Part shown: one piece after another, positions 23,074-35,745 of the stretch
How the letters are laid out: each line of letters begins with the position of its first letter
Position numbering within the stretch: position 1 is the stretch's first letter
From: Hippophae tibetana
Lineage: Eukaryota; Streptophyta; Magnoliopsida; Rosales; Elaeagnaceae
Assembly (NCBI GenBank): GCA_037013495.1
Contig: CM072805.1
Location: 15,162,601-15,226,600, forward strand
Length of the DNA stretch: 64,000 bases
Reading direction: 5' to 3'
Translations under genes and position numbers: made by a program
Notes under the pieces: model-generated
Seen by the model: the letters and a program-made list of their open reading frames with translations, nothing else
What the model was told of the DNA's origin: nothing
The model's database searches: none

Positions 23074-26000
23074 TATTATTATCAGAGCATTGAGTTATTC
23101 TGTTATTTATTGGAACTAATCAATTTTACTGCTTTGGATTTATTTTGAACTTCTAGTTATCTGATTGGTTTTATATTTTCTGGATTGTGTTTCTATTTAT
23201 TTAATATTGGGTTTTCTATCGTGGCAAAAAAATATGAAATTGAGAAATTCAATGGTAGGAATGATTTCAGTTTATGGAGAATGAAGATGCAGGTTATATT
23301 AGTTAAAGAATGGCTCGTTAAGATACTTGAAGGCAAAGATAAATTGCTAGAAAAATTAATTGATGACGAAAATGATGCATTGATGGAAAATGCTCTTATT
23401 TCTATTTAGTTATCCTTGTTTGATGAGGTATTACACGAGGTTAGTGATGAGGAATCTCCTGCTGGGTTATGGATTAAATTGGAGAATCTTTGTATGACCA
23501 AGTCTTTGATAAGTTAGTTATATTTGAAGCAGCGTTTGTATACATTGAGAATGTGAGAAGGTACACCTTTACAAGATCACCTTGATGAATTTACCAAAAT
23601 TATTCGTGATCTAAAAAATGGTGGTGTTAAGATTGATGATGAGGATCAAGCCTTAGTTCTATTATGTTTTTTACCTCATTCATTTGAACATTTTGTTGAT
23701 AACATGCTATATGGGCGAGACACTATTTCTTTGAAGGATGTCAAAGCAGCTTTGAATTCCAGAGAGTTGAAGAAAATGTGTCTACAAGCAACAATGATAA
23801 TAGTAGTGGTTTATTTGTCAGAGGTAGAAATCAAGAAAAAGGAACGAGCAATAATAGAGGCAAGTCTAGATCCAAATCTTGAAAAAGAAAAGATAAATGT
23901 AACTATTTTCGTTAGGAAGGGCACTAGAAAGTAAATTGTCTGAAACTCAAAGGTAAAGGAAAATCTACCACAATGTCTTCTGATACTAATGATATTGTTG
24001 GTGTTGCATATAGTTCTAATTCTGATGGTGAAAATGTTCTATCAATATCTATTGGTTCTCTTGGAGATGTTTGGATTCTTTATTCGGGTTGCACTTACCA
24101 TATGTTCCCTAATAGAGATTGGTTTGTTACTTATCAGTTTATTGATATGGGTGTTGTCTTGATGGGAAACAATATGTCCTGTAAGGTTGTTGGTATTGGT
24201 GCTGTCCGAATTAAGATGCACGATGGTATTGTTAGAACTTTGAAAGATGTTTTCCATGTTCCAGATTTGAAAAAGAACTTGATATCTTTTTGTACTCTTG
24301 ATTCACAAGGCTACAAGTATGTAGCTGAAGGTGGAGATTTAAGAATTAGTAAGGGAGCTCTCGTTTTTATTAAAGGACAATTATTGCATGGCCTTTATAT
24401 GCTTCAAGGTAGCACTATTATTGGTAATGTTTCAGTTTTGTCCTCATCAAATTAAGATTCAAATACTACTCGATTATAGAATATGTGGCTTAGGCATATA
24501 AGTGAGGTAGAGAGGTCTATTTTGAGTAAACAAGATTTTCTTGGTTGTCAGAAAAATGGGAAGCTTCATTTCTTTGAGCATCGTGTCTATGGAAAGCATC
24601 ACAGGGTCAAGTTCAGTATAGCCATCCATAAAACGAAAGGTACTGTTGATTATATTCATTTAGATCTTTGGGGTCCTTCTCATGTTATGTCTAAGGGTGG
24701 TGCCCAGTATATGTTGAATTTTATTGATAACTTCTCTAATCATGTTTGGGTGTATTTTTTGAAGAACAAGAATGATGCGTTCTCAAAATTTGTAAAATTC
24801 AAGGCATGTATAGAAAATCAAAGATGTAAGAAAATTAAGCATTTGAGGATTGACAATGGTTTGGAGTTTTGTGAAAGTTAATTTAATGAGTTATGTGAAA
24901 GAAATGGCATAGTGAGACACAACACTATGCATCATACACCACAGCAAAATGGACTAGTAGAATGTATGAATAGGACTCTCTTGGAAAGAGCTCGTTGTAT
25001 GCTCTTTCAAGCTGACTTGGATAAATCTTTTTGGGTTGAAGCTTGTAACCATGCCTGCTATTTGGTGAATCGGTTTCCATCAACTACAATTAAGTTGAAG
25101 ACTCTATTTGAGCTATTCTTTGGTACTCCTGGTAATTATTCTGATTTGATAGTTTTTGGTTGTCCTGCTTATGCTTGTGTTAATGATGATAAACTTGAGT
25201 CTAAGGCATTAAATGCGTATTTTTGGGGTATCCTTCTGGTGTGAAGGGTTATAGATTATGGTATGCTAAACTCAAGTCACCTAAATTTTTAATTAGTAGA
25301 GATGCTAAGTTTGATGAGTTTTCCAGGTTGGAAAAGAAAAAATAGTCTATTGTTACAAGTAAAGACCATGGTGTTAGTGAGCAAGTGGAGCTTAAGAGTG
25401 AAGCTCCTAGTTAAGTGCAAGAGAGCATTTCAGATCAGCCATTTGTGGATGAGATAAATGATTTTGCTCATGATGTAGCAAAAAAGAAACATAAGTAACC
25501 ATATAGTATCGCTAAGGGTAAAGGAATAAAAGATATTCGATGCCATCATAGGTACGCAAATGCAGACTTTGTTTCGTTTTCATTATCTATGGAAAAGTCT
25601 ATTGAGGTGCATGAACCTTCTAATTATCATGAAGCTGTCACTTGTGATGAGTTTGTTCAATGGCTGGTTGTTATGAATGAAGAGATTGAATCATTTCATA
25701 AGAATCATACTTGGGAAATGGTGAAACTTCCTAAGGGCCATAAGATTGTTAGAAACAAATGGATCTTCAAGAAGAAGGTATACCTGAGGTTGAAGCAGCT
25801 AGGTTCATGGAACATGTTGTTGCAAAGGGCTATTGTCAAAAGAAAGGTATTGACTTTAATGAAGTATTTTCACTTGTTGTGAAACATAACTCTATTTGTG
25901 TGTTACTTGCTATGGTTACATTGCTTGACATAGGATTAGAACAACTTGATGTCAAGACATCCTTCTTACATGGTGAGCTTGAGAAACAAATATATATGCA

Positions 26001-27253
26001 TCAACCAGAGGGGTTTGTTATTCCAGGTAAGGAAGATCATGTTTGTTTATTAAAAGTCTTTATATGGGTTAAAGCAATCCCTTAGAGAGTGTTATAAATG
26101 ACTTAATTCTTTTATGTTTGATCATGGTTACTCTAGGAGTGATTACGATAGTTGTGTTTATCATAAAAGATTCCATGATGGTTCACCTATCTATCTGTTG
26201 CTTTATATTGATGACATTATTATTGCTTCTAAGAATAAGCTTGAGATTTAGAAATTAAAGTCTCAACTTAGGATGAAAGATCTGGGTGTAGCAAAGAAAA
26301 TTTTGGGCATGGAAATTTATAAGGATAGACATGTAGGCAAGCTTTATTTGACTTAGAAAAGTTATATTGAAAAATTTCTTGAACGCTTTGGTATGAAAGA
26401 GTCTAAACTTGTGAGTATGTCGTTAGTTGTGCATTTCTGGCTTTCTTTGAATTTATCACCACATTGAGAAGAAGAAGAGCAATACATGTCTCAGGTTCCA
26501 TATGCTAGTGTCGTTAGTAGTTTGATGTATGCTATGGTTTGTACTCCTCCAGACATTTCACATGTAGTTAGTGTTGTCAGTAGATATATGGGTAATCCAG
26601 GAGAGGGTCATTAGCAAGTAGTGAAATGGATACTTTGGTATTTGAGAGGTACATCTAATTTTGGTTTGGTATATGATAGAAGTTCTAATATTAGTTGCAT
26701 TGGTTATGTGAACTCTAATTATGCTGGTGATTTGGATAGAAGAAGATCTCTGACAGGTTACATCTTCACTCTTTCTCATTATGGCATTAGTTGGAAGATT
26801 ACTTTACAGTCTACAGCTATTTTGTCTACAATAGAGGTAGAATATATGGCAGCAGTAGAAGCAGTGAAAGAAGTCATTTGGCTTAGAGGTTTGGTTTGTG
26901 ATTTGGGTTTACAATAGGATACTTTTGTTGTATTTTGTGATACTTAGAGTGTAATACACTTGACCAAGAATACTATGTATCAGGAAAGAACCAAACATAT
27001 TGATGTCAGATATCACTTTGTTCGTGACATTGTCTCTCAGGGTACTATTATTGTCAATAAGAAAGTCACTACAGAAAATCCAACTGATATGTTAACCAAA
27101 CCAGTTCCATTTAATAAGTTCAAGCATTGCTTGGACTTGATTGGTGTTTGCAGTAGATAATCTCCCTTCAGGGCTTTGGATGAAAGTTATTTGGTAATAT
27201 GAGGAATTTCATTTTTGAAGAATTTTTTTATGTTTTGAGCCAAGGTGGATATT

Positions 27254-27937
27254 TGTTAAATTGGCCAAAAACTTTAGTCTAGCCTAAATCCCAATAATAA
27301 TATTAAAACCCTTCTTCTTCTTCTTCTTCTTCTTCTTATATATATATATTGTTTCTTGGGAGAGTTTGTGGAGCAGAGAATAGAAATAAGCAGCCGCAAG
27401 AAAGCTGAAACCAATGAAAAAGAAAAATCAACAACTGTGTGAGAAGGAAGAAAAACTGCCACAGCCTCTAGTTTCTTTAGGTTTCGTCTTCGCTGCCTCT
27501 GTTTTTCGGTTATTTTTTCGCTGTCCATCAGTAGCTACTTATTCGACAATTTAGAAGAGGGTCGAAAATATGCAATAAGCGGCATATTTTATCTGTATGG
27601 TAATATTTGATTAAATAACAAGTTTGTTAATTTATCTTACTATATATTACCAGTAAATTAGAGTGAGATAATTTCTAAGTGTATTTGGATTTTGGTATAT
27701 TTTGTGAAACTCTCTAAATATTGGTGTTTGTATCTCCATTTGATTATTAGTATATTTTTCCTCGGTGTGCCTTCGTTAGTGGTGTAGACTTTTCACATTG
27801 AAAAGTTGAACCACTTAAATCATTGTGTGCCATTTATTTTTTCTCATTGCTTATTATTTTGATATTACCCATTATTATATATTTGTGCAACTAAAATTGG
27901 ACCCGATCTTCAATTCCCTAAGTGTTAATTTATAACA
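27254..27937 (+). repeat. Right LTR of copia element 2
   Basis: 684 bp, TGTTAAATTGGCC at the start and GTTAATTTATAACA at the end; the short inverted ends TGTTA/TAACA are intact. Preceded by the purine tract 'CAAGGTGGATAT'. Confidence 0.93.
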
Positions 27938-28551
27938 GGAATTATATAGTCTCCACGACTAGCATATAGTGGTACCCGAGGAATTTAAATGAAACAGTAC
28001 TATAGTGTGCTTACTAACATTCCATATTTCGCCATGGTTAGGGAACATAGAGAATTAAGTTTGTAAAGAGAAAAAGGTAATTGGATAAATATGGTCACTT
28101 ATCTTGTATCTTTTTGGATGAACAAAATTGTAAAAAGAAATTGTGATCACTTATATCTTTATGTCTAAGGTATGGTTCAAAGGCATAAGATATGCACTAG
28201 GTTTCGAAACCAATTAGAGATATACTCTAATTATTTCAAAAAAATAAAATTGTTAAAAGGAAAAGGTAACTTAAGTGTTGAGGGTCGGATTTAAACCATT
28301 ATTGCATGCTGTCTTTTATTTAGGAAAGTTTGTACTCCGGTATTGGAGATTCGAAGTCTTTCCTTTTCACAGTTCTTAAACACATGTCAACTACATTGAA
28401 TTCATTGAAGAAATAAATATAAGCCATTTGAAATTACAAGGAAAATTACATAGTAATTGAAATATTAAATTTAAAGAAAAATAACAAGAAGCTGTATATA
28501 AAACAAATATAGAATATATTACTAAGAAAATAAAAAACAAGAGAATTACAC
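27938..28551. other. Unassigned spacer
   Basis: No coding region was recognised. The part next to 28,552 would be 3' flank of the ELIP relic. Confidence 0.4.
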
Positions 28552-28881
28552 TATGTTCCCGCCCTTGAAAAATTATGTTGCCAATGCCACCAAACCCAAC
28601 ATGGCAAGCCTTCCATTCCAAAGCTCAGCATTAGAAGTCATAACCCCATCTGATTTAGACTCAACACTAACCCCTTTAAAGAGTGGTACCAAAGATGCCA
28701 AAGACAACACTAAAATTGTCCCTAGGAACCATGGGATTCCACCATTTCTTATTTGTTCAAACACATACTAACCGTTTGATAATTCCACTACCAATGTTGT
28801 AACAAAACCAATCATCGCCCCGTTGATCCTCTCTGGTGCTGGTCCACTAAATCCCATCACATATGAGAATTTTGTACTAAC
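28552..28881 (-). pseudogene. ELIP relic (early light-induced protein), last exon
   Basis: The minus strand encodes VSTKFSYVMGFSGPAPERIN, G, AMIGFVTTLVVELSNG, a stop, then [38 protein letters not shown] and [19 protein letters not shown]. These are the conserved middle and third transmembrane helices of ELIPs, thylakoid proteins of the chlorophyll a/b-binding superfamily made under light stress. Defects: RL of the helix-I chlorophyll-binding motif ERINGRLAM is deleted, an in-frame stop precedes VFEQI, and a stop replaces the FTEYV tail. A possible splice acceptor (TGCAG) lies exactly before GTTAGTACA. The N-terminal exons are missing; a copia gag piece begins there instead. It is a truncated, non-functional host gene copy. 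Confidence 0.93.
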
Positions 28882-29274
28882 CTGCACTCACATCCATACA
28901 GTCCATTTCCAAAGTCATTTCACTTTCCCCAAACCAGTTAAGATGACCAACCTCGAGGCAGTCTTCCTCAAGCTCTAAGTGCCACGATATATCATTGAAG
29001 GTTTTTACACTTTCGTGGTGCATCATGTTTTGTTTAATTTTCTCCCAAGTAGGTAAAAGAGAGTGAATTAGAACTTGAACTTGTTGTTCATTTGTAAAGT
29101 TGTGGCCAACAAAAGTTAGATCATAGATCATGCCTATCATTACTCTTAAATGTTTCCTAATCCTATGATTAGGTTTCTTCTTATAAGAATCAAATTTCAT
29201 TTTCAAGTCCCATAATTTATCCAATGAAGTGATACCAAACCTATTTTTGATGGCCTCCTATATCACATAAGTAG
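28882..29274 (-). mobile_element. Ty1/copia gag fragment
   Basis: Encodes KLWDLKMKFDSYKKKPNHRI, FTNEQQVQVLIHSLLPTWEK and FNDISWHLELEEDCLE, the typical gag (UBN2-like) core of plant copia elements. It lies between the ELIP relic and an LTR-B copy. A fossil fragment; no LTR of its own was seen. Confidence 0.88.
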
Positions 29275-30285
29275 TTAATCGACACATGAATTGTGTTTAA
29301 TGAATATGCAAGCATATGTATCGCAACAAGTAATATAATAATAAGAAAATATCGTTTCCATGGAGATTATGTTATTAGAAACTAATTTTTAAAACTAACA
29401 AAAGGAAAATCAATTTTTTTTCTTTTTAATATTTTAAGCAAGGAAAATTAAAAGAACTAAAAATAAATAAAAATAATTAATTAAATCAAATTTAATAACT
29501 AAGAAGATATATGATAAAATATCTAGAAATACTTAATTCCACAATTTTCTAATCACTTGGATTACTAAAATCTCTCCAATATAATTATCAATCAATCACA
29601 TGATCAATTTATTCTAATCTAGCATGTATTCCTCTCTCAAGTAAACTACACATCATATAGTAATTAACCTAATTACACTCTCATGTCAATTAAATTGTAT
29701 GCTACTCATTAATTTCATCAATTATGAATCACATATCTAAGAATCATACATCTCTGACTAGAAACTAGGCATGTAATTTAATCAAGAAAAACAATTAAAT
29801 GGTTCTCTTAAATATATTTAATTACCTTAATTTATAAATCAATTCTTGGCCAAAAAATTCATAGCATAAAAATTAGATTAAATAATATAATTAAATTAAA
29901 TCATAATTGAGCTAAATATTAGATCATCACATGTTGAAAATTTGGTTCATAAGACCCCTAGATCAATAAATTAATTAGACAATTTTATTCATAAAGCTCA
30001 TATTTTTTTAAAAAGAAAGATATAAAAATTGATAAAGAAAGGAGAAGAAGAAATACAATCATTCACTTGAATTGTAGTACCAATCTCCTTTTGAATCTCC
30101 AACAAAATTGTATCTCCTTCTGATTTGTTTTTTGTATTTGTCTCTCTTCTGGGCTCCAAAAATGATAAAAATTATTTTTGGCTCATTTGTGTTTATGGGG
30201 CAATTAAGGGGTTAAATATAGCTCAGGTGAAATCTGGACCTTTAGATCAACTTCAGATCAAGGGTTGAGATGAAATAGAGGAAAA
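29275..30285 (-). repeat. Partial LTR-B (Athila-like), minus sense
   Basis: In reverse it follows LTR-B from about 'CCTTGATCTGAAG-TGATCT', through the TATA region and the AT-rich transcribed part, to the LTR end resembling GCGATCA at 29,275. The first third of the LTR is not here. It touches the copia gag on the left and Athila-like internal sequence of the opposite sense on the right, so the junctions are rearranged. Confidence 0.75.
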
Positions 30286-32230
30286 TTAACAACACTAGCC
30301 TAAAGGAGCACGACATGATGTAAATGATATCACGACACTTACAACTCAATTGTCATCTTTGGTGAATTTTTTGAAGGCTAAAATCTCAACAGCGAGTATA
30401 AACTAGATCTTAGATTTAGAAGTGTCGTGTGTATTTTGTGAGGGACCTCATTTTTTTGATAATTGTCCAAATATTTCTGAATCAGTATTTTATGTGACTA
30501 ATGTAAGTTAAAACAATAATCTATACTCGAACACATATAACCCAGGATGGAGACAACATCTAAATTTCTCTTGGAATAACAACAATGAAGGTGGTAATCA
30601 ATTCAACCTTCCATCATTTCCACCACGTGGTTTACAACAACCACAACAATCAAAATCTCAAGAGAAGAAGCCATTTATTGAGGACAATACAAATGCTTTA
30701 ATAGGGATGATAAAAGACTTTATCCAATAAGTAAATACTAAAGTGTCCACTAAAGAGGCTTTAATTCAGAATTTAGAGACTCCAATAGGACAACTAGCCC
30801 AGGTTATAAGCCAAAGGCCTCAAGGTCACCTTTAAAGTGATACAATTGTAAACCCAAGAAGTGAAGGTAAGGACCACTGCAATGTCATAGCCTTGAGGGG
30901 TGGTAAAACTGTAGAAGAGGAAGATGAGACACAAAAGAATGAGAAGGAATATGAGACTCAAATGGATCAGGAGGAACCATAAATTAACAAGGATGAAGAA
31001 GAAATAATTCAGCCAAAAAAGAGAAACCTCTACAAACCTACCATTCCTTTAACTCAAAGATTGTAAAAACAAAAGTTAGATATGTAGTTTTCGAAATTCC
31101 AAGAAGTTTTCCATAAACTACACATAAACATATCATTTGTAGATGCACATGAACATATGTCATCTTATTCCAAATTTCTAAAGGACATACTATCTAAGAA
31201 AATGAGGCTTAGAGATAATGAAGTAATAATCTTAATTGAAGGTTGTAGTGCCATCCTTACTAGAAAACTATCCAAAAAACTAAAAGATCTAGGTAGTTTT
31301 AAGATCCTTTACACTATTGGGAACAACCACTTTGACAAGGAATTTTGTGACTTGTGTTGTAACACTAAACTTATGCCATTTTCGATTTTCGAAGATTGGG
31401 GATTGTTAAAGCCAAATCCATTTCAATAACATTACAAATGGCATATAGATCAATTAAGAGACCTTGGGGGATGGTAGAAGATGTGCTAGTAAAAGTAGAC
31501 AAATTTATCTTTATGATAGATTTCATTTTACTAGATATGAATAAGGATCGTAACATTCCTATCATAATTGGTCTTCCATTCTTAGTAACCAGAAAGCACT
31601 CATTGATGTACAAAAAGGTAAGCTTACAATGAGAGTGCAAGATGAACAAGTACTATTTAAAAATTTTAAAGCATCTAAACCCCCTGATATTCATAATGCT
31701 AATGAGTGCTTAAGGATAAATGTTACAGATTGAGAGGATAACTTAAAAGAATCTATTGAGTTGTTTACACTTAAGACTGTTACACATGATGTTTTGAACA
31801 AGGACATAAACTCACTAGAAAAAAAAACTCAACATATTTTAACTTTGAAAGTATGGAATCAAAGGTTGATATTATGAACTGTGTGAATATTTTGAAGGAC
31901 ATGCCTCTCATGTTTGTATCGAGGGCATTTATGGAAGATTTTGAGACATGAGCTAAGCTCAAACCATCAATTGAAAATCCATTAAGGTTAGACCTTGCAA
32001 CTTTACCCTACCATCCTTAATCAAGTAGTCAAGTGGAAGAGTCCAATAGAAAAGTGAAAAAGATGTTGAAAATACATAAATTGGATGAGCTACAATGGAG
32101 TGCATATAAGAATACCAAAAAGTAGAAAAATAAAACAAAAATATGGCATGATAAGAGAATTGAGCACCATGTTTTCAAACCAGAACATAAAGTATTATTA
32201 AACACATCAAGACTCAAAAAATTTCTGTGA
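30286..32230 (+). mobile_element. Athila-like internal region (gag-PR), copy 1
   Basis: Plus-strand pieces of gag with a zinc-knuckle-like motif, YSNTYNPGWRQH, protease (FDKEFCDLCCNTKL region, then IPIIIGLPFL) and, further on, a trace of an integrase C-terminal end (LDELQWSAYKN). No reverse transcriptase or RNase H region was recognised. The arrangement is the same as in the copy at 37.3-39.4 kb. A fossil with many breaks. Confidence 0.85.
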
Positions 32231-32634
32231 AGCACTATTATGGATTTTTTAACGCAAGACCAATCGAAAAATTCCACATGGATGTCATGCAAGCAGAAGA
32301 GTTGACATGGCAAGCCACGTGGATGCCACACTAGTAGAAACACCTAATAGAATATTGCCACATGTGTAGGGCGATGCAACGACATGCCAAGTGTCAGCAC
32401 AACATTGAATCTGAGTACGTCGCTTGGTGAATGAACCTACCATGCATCATTACCTAAATCGTCTATTCTTTCCACATGTTCACCATGCCATCTATTATAG
32501 AAAATTAGTTGCACCACATGGCATTGATTCAACATTAGTTGACTAGACAAGCCTTCCTTTACCATGTGTCATGCTCATATTTTCGTAGTGAATTCTATGT
32601 GCCATGTGTCACTAATAAAGCAAGACCAACATCA
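32231..32634 (+). repeat. Partial LTR-B, plus sense
   Basis: Follows the U3 part of LTR-B: 'TATGGATTTTTTAACGCA-GACCAAT', then several copies of GCCACGTG/CCATGTGTCA-like motifs. It is cut on the right by an LTR-A copy. It is likely the 3' LTR remnant belonging to the internal region on its left. Confidence 0.7.
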
Positions 32635-34438
32635 GGTTAGCAATATCAATCTTGCTAATACTTTAGTTTTATATTTGTAAAACTCTCGTAAGTATACACA
32701 TCATTTTATAGAAAATAACAGGTATAATCCCAAGGTTGATCTAAGGAAGGAATATATGTTATTTTTAATTTATTATTCAAACTTTTAAAAACAATATTAA
32801 ATCCTAAACATCTTGTCATGATATTTTGATTTTTGTTTCCTTATCTAATGACATAAAAAAATAAACATATATATGGATTCAATACACAATAATGCAAATT
32901 TTTATCATTCATAACAATGAAGTATTTATTGATATAATAATTAAGTTAATTATTCTTACACATATTATTTAGGTTATTAAATATATAACTTGATATTTTT
33001 TATTTTCTACTTTGGGTAAGAAAGTATCCTTAGGGAGAGCCCAAATTATTTTGTTTAATATTAATTAACAAATATCCTTAGGCGGGCGGGGCCTCTTAAT
33101 TAATTAAGTATTAAATTTCAACTTTATTTATAAGAAAATAGCAAACCATCTAATCACAGCTTTAGGCAGAGTCAATTAATTAAACTTTATTCAAGGTGTC
33201 CAAATTAAACCTAGCTAAGAATTTAATTATAGGAGTACTAGCTTTCAAATTTTAAAATCATTACTGAAAATATGTTGTCAATACATTTTCTAACTACCAC
33301 ACGATTGTACCAACAAATAAAAGAGCACTACTCTAAATCAGACCGGTTAATTAAACCTTAGAATCTAATTGTGAGATTTAAGTTTTTAATGAAAAATAAT
33401 ATATTTCTCTCTAACAACCTTAATATAAAATCTTGAATAAAATAAAAATCAATTTATTTACAGAAATATTTTCCTATTTAATATTTCGCAAGCATAACAA
33501 CGTTATTATTATACCATATTAACAAATAACTAGTTATGTTAAATTTAATCACAGAAAAATTAAACATAATATATAAGAATAAAACATAAAAAATAAGTAT
33601 AAATAATTCATTTTAAAATTATACCTCAAAATAATCTTATAAAACTTTGATGTTAATTTTGTTGGTGGAAAACTTTTAACAGATTGTCATTTATGTTTAT
33701 TGAATCAAAAACTAAAAATCTATAAAATCATAACAAGTTCTTCTCAAAAATAGAAGAACTTTAAAACTAAAAAGAACTAAAAAAAGAAAGCTTTTTAGAG
33801 AGAAAAAAATAGAGAGAGAAAGCTAGAGGGAGAACATTAAAGTTTAAGATTTTATGTTTTTGAGGGGTTTTAGGGAAGATTTCTAAAATGGGGGAGAGAT
33901 CTTTTATATATGATGATAAGGCCAAAAAAGTGAGAAAATATCTCAAAAATGTATTTTGGATGCGTTTGGAGAGGATGGTAAGCATGTGTGGGGCGAGATT
34001 TGCGATAGACAGGAAGTGGCGCACGTAGGCCAGACGCGAGCTTGTGCTAGCCTGTGCAGGATTCGACATGGGCATGTGTTGGGTATGTGTTGGCTGGACA
34101 TGAGCGTGTGCTGGCTATGTGCGTGGTGCACCCTTAGGACACGGCTTTGTTTTTGACATTTTTTTACTATTTTGATCCATTTGTCTAATTTTTCCAATTT
34201 TTTTGACTTTTCCTCATTTTGTTTCTCAATATTTTTGTGATGTATTGCCTCAAGTATTTTTCTTCGAGTCTTTAAGTTATTTTGGAATAAAAATACCTAA
34301 AACATAATAAAAATACCCATGATTTCAAAAAGATAAAATTTATATAAAAATATGATAAAAGCATACAAATATAAATATATTTAATCAATTAAAGTAAATT
34401 AAATAATGGTAATTTTAGTACTTTTTAAGCATTCATCA
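32635..34438 (-). repeat. LTR-A copy with adjoining internal sequence
   Basis: A diverged LTR-A: 'CTTGCTAATACTTTAG' at the left, ending 'TTTTTAAGCATTCATCA' at 34,438. It is followed by the internal 3' end of its own family, including a T/G-rich polypurine-type tract on the minus strand (GGTTAGGGGTTG). This is therefore the 3' LTR of a minus-sense element. A GC-rich block (33,960-34,140) and the TATA-like 'TATATATAAAAG' (minus sense, near 33,900-33,915) keep the family layout. Confidence 0.85.
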
Positions 34439-35640
34439 CAACCCCTAACCAACTTTTTTCTTGTACCTTAGTAAGAGAAGTAGTAAAAACTAAAATTTAA
34501 ACTATCCTAAATCACTTCCGTGGATTGATACAGTTCCATTTAGCATATGCAATAAGTCGTTAAACCCCTAGGTTTCCCTAGTGGACGAGTTTAAGTCTTG
34601 TGAGGGCTTTCAATAATGATACCTACAAACATTAAAAAAACAAAATAAAACAAATAAAATAAGAACTTAACTAAAATTTAAAATAAAGTAAAAATACTAA
34701 AATAAAATAAACAAGAAATACAAAAATATTTCATACTTATAATCTCTTTCAAATTTCATAATTAAAAATTTAAGCATAGATTATTTCACCTTCCTAAACA
34801 TTCATAATTTATTAAAATAATTAGTTGAAAATCATTTTCATGTTTCATATGAAAAATGTACTTATATAATTTCACCCAAACTTAGTGTGAGGAATTCAAA
34901 TTCATTTTGACATTATTCTGCACAAGTCAATACTCTCAAAACACTGAATCATTGGGTTCAAATACTCATACTAATTTATATGCGAAAGAGTTTATGTATA
35001 TAAATGAACTAATGTGCTTGCATATATATAAAGAAGAAAGACTCAAAGTGTTATTTTAATGTTGATCTCATGAAAGTAATCAAAAGTAAGGATTTAAAAA
35101 ATATTATACATTACTTTCATGCATCAATCAAATTCATTAAATAAAAATATAAAGTAATACGCCTTTTAAAAAATGTAGGAAAATGCAACGACTTCTTAGG
35201 GAATCACTTCCTATATTTTCTTTTGCATTAAACAATTTCTCAAAAATATTTAGGTTTTTTTGTCATAGTATATAGATTATACTATTCATTTTTCTCTTTT
35301 TCTTTCTATTTCACTTACATTCCTTTTTTCTATAATAGAATACATTTTTTAGAAAGTGGACCCATTTATAGATTCTACATTTTTTATATGGTAAGGTGAA
35401 TGGTTAATATTTGGTTTTTCTATTTGTATTTGTATAGGTAACTCTAGATATATATATATTTTTTAATAGAATTCATGCATGAATGAAGAAAGACATATAC
35501 TATCAATTTCTACTTAAATTATTTCATCTAAGAAAATGAAATAAATATATAGCACTTCATTAAGATGTAAAGATCCATACATTCAATGTTAAGTCCTATA
35601 GAAATCATATAATAATGCTAAAAATAAAAATAAAATCCTA
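34439..35640 (-). mobile_element. LTR-A family internal 3' region (non-coding)
   Basis: Shares many blocks with 49,205-50,400: 'CACAACCCC-AACCA', 'CCCTAGTGGACGAGTTT', 'CAATACTCTCAAAACACTGAATC' split over two runs, and 'GGCTCAAAGTGTTATTTT-like'. No protein domain is visible. In Athila-like elements the long stretch between the coding part and the 3' LTR is often non-coding. Confidence 0.7.
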
Positions 35641-35644
35641 TAGA

Positions 35645-35745
35645 ATATCTTTGTGATTAAAAGTTTGAATAATAAATTAAAAATCACATATATTCCTTTC
35701 TTAGATCGACATTGAGAGTATATTTGTCATTTTGTATAAAATTAT
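35645..35745 (+). repeat. Short LTR-A scrap
   Basis: In reverse it matches the left part of LTR-A ('GATCTAAG-AAGGAATATATGT', 'TTTAATTTATTATTCAAAC'). It lies directly before the LTR-B start at 35,746. Confidence 0.75.

Larger units (their letters stand above)
22353..27937 (+). mobile_element. Ty1/copia element with both LTRs
   Basis: LTRs are at 22,353-23,073 and 27,254-27,937 (TGTTAAAT...TTATAACA in the right copy), about 90 percent alike by eye outside the microsatellites. The primer site is a degenerate TATTATCAGAGC just after the left LTR. The internal region encodes gag (KYEIEKFNGRNDFSLWRMKM), protease (WILYSGCTYHM), integrase (HTPQQNGLVECMNRT), RT (TSFLHGELEKQIYM; YIDDI) and RNase H (VEYMAAVEAVKEVIW) in the usual copia order. 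It looks nearly full length but is a fossil with roughly a dozen breaks. The LTR difference suggests an age of several million years at common plant rates (inference). Confidence 0.93.
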
